From: Theristus sp. LFF4_11
Taxonomy: Eukaryota > Nematoda > Chromadorea > Monhysterida > Xyalidae
NCBI GenBank assembly: GCA_030248135.1
Contig: JASANC010002757.1
Location: 62,001-126,000, forward strand
Direction of reading: 5' to 3'
DNA: 64,000 nt
The position numbers were made by a program, and so were the translations under genes. The notes below the pieces were generated by a model. That model saw only the letters and a program-made list of their open reading frames with translations. It was not told the DNA's origin and did no database searches. Below are positions 1-12,200 of the stretch, piece by piece (positions within the stretch are counted from its first letter, which is position 1; each line of letters opens with the position of its first letter).

Positions 1-272
1 ATGCAATCAAACACCCCGATTTTAAAAAATGAAAATTTGACACGGGGATAAATCAGCTTCACCTACACAAATAATGCTCTGCTTGTTACGGGGTTTACCA
101 CGATTTCCTTTGTGAATGGTTGAACAGAACAGACAGACATAGAAAATCGTTGATTTCTATTTTGCTGATGTGACCAATCAGTATAGCCAATTGTCGCAAT
201 GCATACAAAAAAATGGAAAATAAGATGTTCAAGAACAACAACCACAAAACGTCTCGCCAATTTTCATTGCAG

Positions 273-3200
273 AGGCAGACTCACGCCAGTGTCCGAACTG
301 CCACGACACGTCGATCACGATTGACTCGCTCATTCCGAACGCAAACATTCGTGAGACGGTCGCGAATTTTCGCAATCAAACCGGCTACAGCGGCGGACAT
401 TCAGGGGCCGGCGCAGCGGGCGGCCAATCGGTTGGGGGCTCGAGTGCAGGTACGGGCACGTGCGGGGGCGAGTTTTTTTGGCAAAATGTATGCACAGTTT
501 ATTTCAATATAATATGAAATTAGCTGATTGGTCGGTGATCACGTGGTGCGTGCATTCTATGCGTGCTTTGCTGTGGAGGTGGAGTCAAATGCCTGCACAG
601 AACGCATGCATCACGTGGTCACCAACCAATCAGCGGGATGCATATGAAACAGAAATGTAAAAATAAAGAAATAGTTCAACTGGTTTGAACAAATATAAAA
701 AATTGATTTCATCGTTAGGTGTGATGCCGTACAAGCCGGAGCAGTCCTACAAATCGTTGCAAACGGCGCAGGATATGATGGTGATCAAATTCTTGAAAAA
801 GTCCGGTGCACAAGAGTCGCAAGGCTCGCCGCTGTTGTCTTCGGAGCACGAGCAAAACGTCGAGGTTGTGGTGATATTGTTTGTTTCGGTGTTGCGGTTT
901 TTATGCAAAATGTGCATTTCATTGTGATTCATGTACTCCATGGTGAACTTTTTTGTTGTGTTTTTGGAAGTTTTGAAGCGAATGTACTGATTAGTGAATA
1001 GCTTTTGGTTACCATTTTACTTTAGCTTCGACTTGCTGATTTGGTCAGTCCTGATCCAGAATAAGACAGCCATCAGCGTCGATCTCGTTGTAGTTTCAAG
1101 CCTGACTGTTTTTTTAGTGCTGGCAATCTATTTATCTATAATGAACAGTAGCTAAGAAATCAATGTACGACGTGGTGTTGAAGCACTGAAGCACTGATGC
1201 AATTTGTTTTTTTTTGTTAGAGATTCTCGAAATTTGAAAGCAATCACGTTTTTGATGGCCGGTGTACCACCGAAACTCGGTTGGTCTGTGCTAGTGAAAT
1301 AAAAAAACTGATCTGACTCCGCACCGCACATATTCGTGATTAATTTATTTTTGTTCTTTCTAGCAACACCACCGCCAACAACAACTTTTTGTGTTTTCTA
1401 GCAACATCACCACCAACAACAGCTGCCCGCAGTGCTGTCACACCTGATATCGAGCACCACAACGACCGCCGGCCATTCGCTGGGCCAGTCACAGCAGCCG
1501 CCTCTCAACACCAGAGCCCCCGCTGTTAGCACACAGCCGCCCGACGATCCGAACTCCGCCTACCGCATGGCGATGGCGACGTTGGCCGCGTCACATCGCG
1601 TGCCGCCACCGCAACAACAACAACAACAACAACAACAACAGCAGCAGCAGCAGACACAACAACCACAAACACAACAACAACGTGAGAAGAGTAACTCGGT
1701 CGCGCCGGCAGCAACAGTCAGCCACCAAGCCCCAATGGTGCCCCCCGCTGCGGCCCCACCGGACTTCAGTGTGCCCCCTCCGAGCATCACGCAGCCGCCG
1801 CCGTCGGCCACCGGTTAGCCAAACGTCACGTCAGTTTTTTCAGCAGACCCATCTGTACAATCGGACGTTTTCAGCCCGAAAGGTCACCTCATTCTTGTAT
1901 TGTGGATTTATTCTAAACGTGTCCAGACTGAAATGACGTCATTTGCTTTAAAAACGCCCGTTTGTCAAAGTACAGGCACTAAAATGTCAGTTCGGTGTGA
2001 CTGATTCGACATTCACCATTTGTTTACGAAAAGGAACCGGCTAAACGGCTAAATTCTGATTTGCTGTGAACGGCAAGCGCATGTTTGGCGGCACATGACG
2101 TCATTTCAGTAGGACACGTTTGAAAAAAATAGGTCATACTTCACTCAAACAATGTAGCCTATTTTAAAGTTGCTATGCTTTCGGGCTAACAATTACATTG
2201 GTTTTGTCTGATTGTATTTCTTTTATTATTCCACTGCGTTGTTGTCGCTGACCCGACTGTGCTGAAATGGTTAGCTCACGCGACATTGCTATTTGCTCAT
2301 CCACCCGAAAGCAAAAACCGACCAGACGTGTGTGTGTGGGAGGGGGCACATTTTTCAAAATCGAAAACAAACATAAACAAACAAAAGCGAAACCGTGCCA
2401 AGTGTTTGCGACAGGCGCCAGCAGCACAGTGTTGCCCGAGGCGACCACGACGCCGAAGCCGCAACTGAGCGCCAGCGTAGCGCCGTCAGACACGCCCGTG
2501 CAGCAGACGCAGTCGCCCGTCATCTCGCTCGGCGACGATGCGCTCGCAAACGTGGCCGTCGGCTTGGGCGATCTCGGCTCGAGCGCAAGCTCCACCGGAG
2601 GCGATGCGTCCCCGCGCGGCGCTGCCGCCGTGGTACACCACCACACCGCGCAACCACCACCACCACCGCAGGCCGTTATTAAGCCGAATCAGGTTTGCGG
2701 CTGTTGCGCGTTTTTTGAGAAATCTCGATTTAAGTGTTGTTGTTCCGAAGAGAGGGCACATTGTGGAAGGTTGCATCTCATAATTGTGTGATTGGTTGTC
2801 TATGTTGTGGTACCAACCAACCAACCAGTGATTCTTACGAGCAGGCATCTTTCGTTGTCCCAAATGTCCGTTCCATTCCACCACAAATACCGATTTGTCC
2901 AGCAACAAGTCTCATCCGAAACGACGTTACCGCCGCCCGGTGTCCCGCCGCCGCCTGTCGCGTCGTTGGCTGGCTCTCGATCGGCGGTGGAACTCAGTCG
3001 CTTGGCGAATTCGGTTGGAGGATTGGAGGTTTTGAGTTTTATTTTTTCAACGGAAGCCAGGTGGGAGGTGGTCAAACAGATTGTAACAAAAAACCATTGT
3101 ACAATTGTGTCTAAAATGAACGACAAAAATTCAATTCGACGTCGTCGCGCGAGACCTGTGAGACCGGCCAGCACAGGTCGCGAAGGCGCTGCGTCTACCG

Positions 3201-6200
3201 ACGGAACAATAATCAGCAGCAGCACGGCAACAAACAACAACAACAAAAATTCAATAAAAAGGTTTTGCGAAATTTAGCCAAAAAAATTTTTCACCCAATT
3301 TTCAGCAGCTGTCCCTCGGCGGCACTGGCACGAGCAGCGGGAGGCCAGCGGCGGCCGTTGCACCGATGGTCGTCACGTCCAGTGCCGGCGCGCCCCCCGC
3401 TGTGCCGGGCGTGCCAGCGTTGCTGCCACCTGGCGCGGTGGCTAGCCGCCCGCCCGGCCTCGGCGTTCCGCCGCCGGGTTTCCCGCCGCCAATCACCGTG
3501 CAGCCGCCGCCGTTTCCACCGTTCGTCCATGTTTCTGCTGTCGTTTGTCTGTGTTTTTCTTGCGCGCGATTTGAATTTTGTTTCGCTTGAGCATTCAAGG
3601 CGATCGAGTGATCGACATTCTGACATAAAGTACCGTCACGTCTCGTCTTAGTATAGTGGCGCATCGAGAATAACATCCGGAACATGTTTTCTCGATCATT
3701 TCTGTTCGATATTGTAGTGGTGGTTCACTGGCACTATAAGCCGTACAATCCAGTCTTTCCATTCATCTCCCCTCATTACACCACTTTTTCCTTTTCCAGG
3801 AATGCCTATGCGGCGCCACCGCCACCGGGCGTCCTATCACACGGCCAACCGCCACCGCCAGGGGTGCTGAGTACGAGACCCCCGGGCACTGCGGTCATGC
3901 ATTCGGCCATCACCAGTGGGCATTATCTGCCGCCGCCACAACAACAGGCACTGCACACACAACAACAGAAAATTGGAGACCGGTAAGAATGGGTGATGAT
4001 GGCGATGCTGTGATCTCGTGTCGTTCAAGTCAGACTAGTCAGTGATAAACCAACCAACTGCGGATCAAACAAAACTTTTTCGTTTATTCAATTTGCAAGG
4101 TCGGTTTTATTAACGTTGTGAGTGCGACAGATTGATAAGTTCTTTTGTTGTTCTTTGCCGTGATTTCGGAATGGACAGCGACGCTGCACGCGTGAGCGAT
4201 GTTTTTCAAGAGCATCCTCCAGAATGCAAAAAACGGCCGTCTCGGACGCTGCTGCTCAGCACTGCAGCCCAAGCAGTACCCTTAGGCTTGGCCGGTCCGT
4301 CGCATGCAAACCAAGCGATACAAGCTGACTGTAAGAAGCAGATTAGAATACAATGTCAGTGTGTTTATCGAGCAAATTCCAACGAAACGCGACTTCACCT
4401 CACCGTTCGTGTTCAGCGGTAAACCGCGCGACGCCTGGGATCTGTTCATCGCGCAGAAGGATAGCAAAGCAGCGCGACATCATCACCATTCGAAGCATCG
4501 TCGGTCGACGAGCAAATCGAAGACGACACGCCATCGAAAGTCGCACAAGAAATCGTCGCGCAGTCCGATTCGTAAAACGGACCGATCGCGATCCTCCGCC
4601 AGCGGCGATCGATCCGAGTCGCCGGCGGCGTCGTCGCCCGAATCGCGAACGCCAAGCGAATCGGAAGAGTGAGTGGTTTTGATGTTTTACTTCAAGTAGC
4701 GAGAGAGTGGCGATTTACTGGACTGGAGAACAACCAAGATTACAGGAAAAGGATCACATTATATAAGATATCACGGATAATTACACACAATTACAGCCAG
4801 ATAATTACGATAATTGCCCATCATCAACTTTTTTTTGGGTGGATTATCGTTTTTGACTGCAAAAGGGCGTTTCTGAGCGAGCTTGTGTGACAACATTTAA
4901 CCACCAATGGGGTAGTTCCTGATTTCATTTTCAACCAAGCTCGTTTCCCGGTTTATTCAACGAGCATACTACCAACCAGTGTGTTTGCGATTCTCAATAG
5001 AAACGGATGTCGGGTTTGAAAGAGTAGTAAGGTATTGGTTTGTGTTGGTTTGTGGGGATAAACAGGTCCCTCCCTGCCCTTCCTACCTTGGCACTTAGCT
5101 ACTTACCTCATAGCGTTTCGGCAGTTGAACACATTGACGTATGGTGCAATGCTGCGTTCGCTTTCGTGTTCACTTCTATTTTTTCCAAACACTCACAGAT
5201 CCGCCAGTGAGTCGTCTCGAAGTCGATCTCGTTCAAGAACTCGGTCACCGGTGTCTGGCAGACGAGGCAAATCAGGTTGGTCAACCCCTCTCGAATGTAT
5301 CTTGCAGCCATCTCATGTTCTGGTTTTGCTGGTATCTGACTTGTCCGATTGAATGAAAATGTTTTGAAATCGAACAAGAAAACCCCGTGCGCACTAGGTA
5401 CAGTCTTTATTTTGTTCGGGTCGGATTTCATGTGGACCGGCGGGGCATCACGCCAAATGCCGTGTCTCACGGACTCGGGTCACTTCCGATTTTGTCTTGC
5501 CGCTTCACGCGTGAAGATGGTGTTTCCTATCGATGCACGCATCAAATCGCGAAACCAAACTGCAAACGTAACCATGCGACTTTGAGGGCGCAGCACAGCG
5601 CGCACGCACACGCGCGCCAGTCAACCGCAACAACGCCGCCTCTCGCGCTCCCGTTCGCCGCGGTCGTACAGTCGCTCGCGCAGTCGTACGCCGCCGAGTC
5701 AGCAGCGTGGCGCACGTCGTCGCGCCGCACACGGTCGGGGCGCATCCGTCGGCCGGCGCTCGGCGCATCGTCGGCAGTCGCGCTCGCCCGAGTGGCTGTC
5801 GCCGCGCGGCAAACGACCGCCGGACGATTGGTGCGCGTTGCTTTGGTGTTCAGTTTTTGATGATGATCTCAGTAGTGTACTGATAACACTGGAATTACAC
5901 ATGCAACAAACAACGAAAACGACAGCAGTCTAGAGTCTAACTCAATAACATACCAAACTAGATGATTGGTTTTGGTTGGTGGTCACGTGATGTATGAATT
6001 CTGTCGCAAACCAAACCATAGCGAATTCAGCAATTCGCGCGCAGAATGCATGCATCAGCTAGTTATAGCAGTATATGTTATTGAGTTAGACTGTAATCTG
6101 AACCATCGAAGCTGCGCAGTTTGACCAACGAATGCGCACGACGATTCGATGAATGTGTCTGTCGTCTTGAGTGTGACGATGCACCACCACCTATTAGATT

Positions 6201-9200
6201 ACAATTTTACAACGTGCAAGCACTGTTTGTTGCGCTTTCGTCTAGATGTTGTCGTTTCCGCCTGACAGGTACTACAAACGTGGCGCACAGCAAGGCGCGC
6301 CAGGCGTCGGTCGCTACGAGCCCAGCGGCATTCCGGCGGCGCCGTTTGGTCAACGTCCCCCACCCGGCTATCCGATGCAACCACCGCCGGCGTTCACTGG
6401 TTGGCTTTTTGCAAACGTTACCTTTGTTAACAGATTGCTGATTGACCGCATTTGAAATTGAGCGCTTTGATTGGTGCAGTCAGATTGAGATAACCAATCA
6501 ACGTGTGCAAATTGACGATGACAAAGTGCAGACGCTGAGTTCAAAATCATTTTGTGACGGCAAAACGTAATGCGGCGACCGATCAATTTGCCATTTTCAG
6601 CGGTCACCGTGACTGGCGGTGCAGCGCCCCCGGGCGCAGGGGCGCATTTCGGTGCGTACGGTGCGGCGATGGGCGCGCAGGCAGGCCCCGGACCGCCCGG
6701 AGCGTCGTACCCCCCGCCGAGCACGCACGTTGCGATGACCGTGCACGGACAACAGCCGACCACGTTCAAGTATTACCACGGACAACACGGAATGGCTGGG
6801 TGAGACGGTGGGATGCGGGGTATGGGGGGGCAATGTGTGGATGCATTGGTGATCGGTTTTCAGTTTGAGACAGAGTTGTGTTCTTCGTGTTGCAAAATTT
6901 TCGGCCGCAACATGTCCCCATTTGCAGTTACGACCAATCAGCGCACGAGCATCATCATCCGACGATGCGAGCGGCGTCACGCGGCGGCGGCACGAAACAG
7001 CAGCACTACGGCGGTGGTGGCGCTTATATGCATCATCCGAAGGAGAACGATGGGCCGGCCGAGTATCGTGATCGACATCGCGATTATCGCGGCAGCAGAG
7101 GTGTGTTGGCAGCGATTTTGGGCGATTTTATTGGGTGTATTTTGCGGAAGTGTGTTTGGGTTGTGCTGGATTGGCTGGTTTGGTTGACCGAGATTGGTCA
7201 AAAAATTCAAGAGGTTTAGAAGACTTAAAATAAATAGCTCGTTTTTGTGCATATCACACATAAGTGAACTATTTCTCGAATTTGGGTGCCGATGACGGGT
7301 CTTAAAGAATTTGGCGCGCTTATTGAATCCAAAAGCCCAAAGTTGAACTCAAGAACCTTCACCAATCAGTGACTTCAGGCGTCTGATCAGCCTTTTCACC
7401 ACTGAACAACAAATGATTTGCATATTTTTCACAAAAAACGTTTTTAATTTTTTTTCCAGAACGCCGCCACGGACGCCCGAGTCGTGAGTTCTCGCGGTCG
7501 CCGCTCGTCGATCGTCAGGAGCAAGAAGAGGAGCACGAGGTTGAGCACGGTGAGTTCGTTGAGCGAGAGTCGCCCGAACGCGAAGTGACTGTGCAACGAA
7601 AGAAGAAGAAACGACATCATCGCGCTGACGACGGTTGGCTGGCGTCGTGGGGCGTTTTTTTCTTTGTTTGATCAATTTTTGTCATTTTGAAGAATTGTTG
7701 CTGCCGTTAAGCGCCATTCATGGAGGTTGAAGCGCGCTGAAGCGCGCTGACGCGCTTCACTTTGCTACACATTCACGAAGCAAAAAAACAGCGCGCTTCA
7801 GCGTGCGTCAGCGCGCTTCAGTTTTGGAGCACATGCGCATTCACGGACGCGCGCGCTGAAGCGCGCTGAAGCGCGCTGACCAGCTTCATCGTGAATGAAG
7901 AAATGAAGCTGCGTCAGCCGCTGCGGCTTTTTAGGTTTTTTGTCCATTCACGAACGCGCGCGCTGAAGTGCGCTATCATGAATGATGAAATGAAGCTGCG
8001 TCAGCCGCTGCGGCATTTGATGTCCGGACATCAAATTTGTGTGTGCAAAATCGCTGATTGTTGCTGTCAGTGACAATCTTTCACAAATGTTGCAAGACTT
8101 TTTTGTTAAATCATTTAGTACTTTTCTGACAGATTCTGAACAGTATTGTATAGCGTAATTAGTCTCAAAATAAGTGTGACAGTGAGAATACGAATACTCA
8201 ACAAAGCATAAAAGTAGTGCAAGAAATTTATGTGAAATTTATGTGAACTGTACCCGTGCGACGGTGTGGGGTACTGATTTGCGCAGCCCTTAAAACCGGT
8301 GTGCAGCCCGCAAGAACAAGCTTTGCTAGCTTTGCTTCATTACACCGGCTGCCTTGCAAACTGCAAAAAGGGCCAAATTCATTCAGAATGCTTTTTTGTA
8401 CTGTTTTTTATGGTTTCACACCAAAAGTTTTCTGATCTTAGGCGCATATTTATTGAAAAATTGTGAAATGGACTTTCGAAGTGAAGAAAAACTTTGAAAG
8501 CTACACCGCAAAATACAGTTTTTTATGAACAATTTTGTACGATTTCTGCATTTTGACTGAACATTCTAGGATGCAATTTGCTTGCACGTTGCTTGCAAAT
8601 GGTGCACAGCCCTCAAAGTGGTGCACAGCCCTCAAAGTGGTGCACAGCCCTCAAAGTGGTGCACAGCCCTCAAAGTGGTGCACAGCCCTCAAAGTGGTGC
8701 ACAGCCCTCAAAATGGTGCACAGCCCTCAAAGTGGTGCACAGCCCTCAAACCCGTGTCGAAACAGTGCCGCCGCATAAATTTCTTGCGGCCTGCACACCG
8801 GTTTTGAGGGCTGCGCACATCGGTACCCCACACCGTGATGTGAAGTAATTGTTTTCTTCAACTGCGGTTTGGCGTGAAACCTTTTTCCTTTTTTAGTGTT
8901 GCCACGGTGTAGAGCATTGCAAAAAAAGTTTCCTCAACGGCAGCACATGATTAGTGAATGTTGCACAAATCAAAAGATCAAAACATTCACTGAAACGGCG
9001 AAAACAACGAATCGAAGCGGTATATAGTGTGTACTAAACAGCACGCACGGAGACAACACAGACAACAGCACAAAACGATAAAACTGAACGACATTTAATG
9101 AACAAACACCTAGAGAGGTTCCCACCTGTCAACTACTATAGTGCAGTGGTAACATGTTGTGCCTGTCGTGGTTTCTTTCACAAACGCAGCACAATAAAAC

Positions 9201-12200
9201 TTACTGTATTCCTCAATTAATTTAATTTTACCACAATTAAATTCATTCCCTTTTTGGTCTGCATCTATCACAATTGAAAGCGCAGAAATTATGCAAATAC
9301 GTTTCATTTTTCAGACAAGCCGCTGCGGCATTTGGGGTCCGGACATCAAAAGCCGCAGCGGCTGACGCAGCTTCATTTCTTCATTCATGATGAAGCTGGT
9401 CAGCGCGCTTCAGCGCGCGCGTTCGTGAATGGACAAAAAACCTAAAAAGCCGCAGCGGCTGACGCAGCTTCACTTCAGGCCGCTTCATCATTCATGATGA
9501 AGCGCGTCAGCGCGCTTCAGCGCGCGCGTTCGTGAATGGGCAAAAAACCTAAAAAGCCGCAGCGGCTGACGCAGCTTCATTTCTTCATTCATGATGAAGC
9601 TGGTCAGCGCGCTTCAGCGCGCGCTTGCATGAATGGGCCTTTAGTGTTTGGAACTCGGGAAGGGGAAGGGGTTGATTGGGTGCAGCGGCAAAAAGGCAGC
9701 CAGTTTCCGTTTCCGTTTTGTCGTCTTTTGTGATTTCCTTTCGGTACGTGTTCATCGTGTGATGTGATGATGCACCGTCAAACACACTGGCACCACATCT
9801 GCCAACACACAGGCACACCTGAACTGGCAGCATGGCGTTTTGATAAGCATTGCGTTAAAACACTGCCACTGTGAAGGAAAGGGCATTTATGAAGCAGCAA
9901 TTAGTGATCGCATCACTCTCTAGCGATGCTAAATCATCACTAAATGCTGCTTCATGAATTCCGCGTTGATCCGAGGGTGTATTTTGTAATCTCGTGACAT
10001 TCGATTGTCGGTTGGCTGTTTCTGCAAAAAGCAGCAAATTCATTTTCCAATGTTCACCAGCACCAATTTCAGACCAGACACCGCAGGACGAGACACCGAC
10101 CACCGTCACCGATCTCGACCTCTCTCAGTCGTCGAAATCGCCCGACAAGAAGAAGCGAAAACTGAAAAAATCTCAGTCGCAAGACGACGCGGATCCGAAC
10201 GCGCCGATCAAGAAACCGAAAAAGAAGAAGAAATCCTCGCTGGTCGCCGCCGCCGCCGCCGACACAGTCGAGGAGAGTGCCGGCGCGAAACCGAAGAAGC
10301 GCAAAAAGTCCACGCCGAAGCAGTCGCTGTCCGAGCCGACCGTCACGGAAGCGGAGCCAACCAGCGAGCCAGTGGTGGCCGCCAGTCAGTCGGACGCTCA
10401 AACGAGCAAGCGGCCGTTGAAGCGCACGATCTCGCAGCAGCAGGCGTTCGACGACGGCAAGTACACGGTGGTGTTGGAGGAGCCGGAGGCGTCGTCCGGC
10501 GCAGACGACCGTCGATCGTCCGAGGAGCAGCAGCCGCCGCCAGCGGCGTCGCTTCTCGATCTGCTGTCGCGCGCGCCACCGCCGGCCACCGAGAAAGCCG
10601 CCCATTCCGAATCGCATCCGTCTCCGGCCGTCGAGCGCGGCGCAGCGGCGTCGCCAGTGTTCGGCGGCCGACCACCGAAAACCGCCGCCGTCGCGCCGGA
10701 GCAGCAGCCGGAAGCGCCGGAAAAACGCGAAACGTTGCCGCCGAAGAACGTCGACGAGAAACAATCGAACGCCGCGAAGCCGGAACAGGCGCCGGCGGCC
10801 GCGACTGCTGAGAAACCGGTGAAGCCGGCGAGAAAGACGAAAACTCGCGAGAAATTGCTGGAGGAAACGCCGAAGCAGCCGCTAAAAACGAGACCGAAAC
10901 CAGAAAAAGATCGATCAAAATCGAGGGAAAAGCCGGAGAGGGAAGCCGACAAACGACCGAAGACTCCAACGGAGACTCAGAAATTGAAGGAAGCCGAAAA
11001 GGCTAAACCGGAACGAAAGCGTTCGCCGGAACTCGACTTGCAACCGAAAAGTCAAAAGCGACCATCGTCGCCGGCGGAATCACCGAAATCGAAGCCGAAG
11101 TCCGCCGAACAAAACCGAAAGCACACTGAAGAAACGCGACCGGAAAGCCGTGAGCGTTCCAAATCGCGACAAAATAAAGCGGACGAGAAGAAAGACGTAT
11201 CGAGATCGAAGGCGAGCCGCGATCGATCGCCGACGGAAAAACCGGCTGAGCCGAAAGAGACACCGACGAAAACCGAAACGCCGGCTGAGAAGCCGAAAAC
11301 GACCACTGAGTCACCGGTGGTTCCGCCAACGAAGGAAACGGACGCAAAAGCGAATGAATCACAGGAAGAGCGACGTCACCAGAAGAGGAAACGCGAGAAG
11401 GACACTGATGGCGAGAAGGAGTCGGCAGAACGCAAACACGGCAGCCATAAACACAAAAAGAGACACCACCACCACCACAAGAAAAAGCACAGCCGACATC
11501 GGCATAAGTACGCTGGTTTTTCATTGTTTTTTTTCAACGTCTTTAACCGTCGTCTTTAAGCCGTTTCATTGGGGCAGAAGTTTATGGGGAAACAGAAATC
11601 TCTCCAGTACTGTTAATGAATCAACAATGGAAAAGTGTGAATCTCAGTATGATCTTGATGGAACAAAAATTGTGTGTGTTTTGTTTGTTCAGAAAACACC
11701 ATCGTAAATCGCGTAGCGCACCGTCGAGTGACAATGAATCGGCCGCAGCAGCGTCCGACTCAGAAGTTGACGATCGAAAACGTTCGCAGAAACAAACGAC
11801 GGAGACGAAAAGTTTGTCGCGGACTGTTGGTTTTTCTGGTTTGACTTTGGAATAAAGCTGTTTCAGTTGTGTTGTTATGTGTTCCGCTTTGTGCGCTGAG
11901 TTTCCTCAATATGCTGATTTGCCCAAAACTACGACTTTATAGGCTATAGCCTAAAACCTATGCAGAACTTGTGTTGCGACCAACATTTTCTGAGCTGGCA
12001 CGCTAATTGGAGCAATCAACCATGCGAATGCAATTCGACTATGATTTGAAATGCAATGCGCATTTTTACGCAAAAATAACAAAAAATTCTCCCCCAAGAA
12101 AACAACGGCAAAAGAAATCGACTTTTACAGGGATCAAATTTTCAGAAAAATCGAAAGACTCAAACAGTACGTCAAGACCGATGGTGCAATCGCAACCAGA

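Noticed and set aside
3521..3590. Continuation of RBBP6 exon 6 to the in-frame stop at 3590
   Set aside because: The next exon needs phase 2, and downstream exons continue the protein. The exact donor (3520 or 3550) stays open, but termination here is not supported.
8599..8751. CRISPR-like array
   Set aside because: Units abut without spacers and the genome is clearly eukaryotic; it is a simple tandem repeat.
8535..8848. Three overlapping 66-90 aa ORFs
   Set aside because: They are created by the 19-bp tandem repeat, which is open in all frames.
10069..10969. Long antisense ORFs (up to 231 aa) opposite RBBP6 exon 15
   Set aside because: They are shadows of a GC-rich, Lys/Glu-coding exon whose phase matches both neighbours. 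They have Arg/Phe/Ser-rich composition without domains or splice support.
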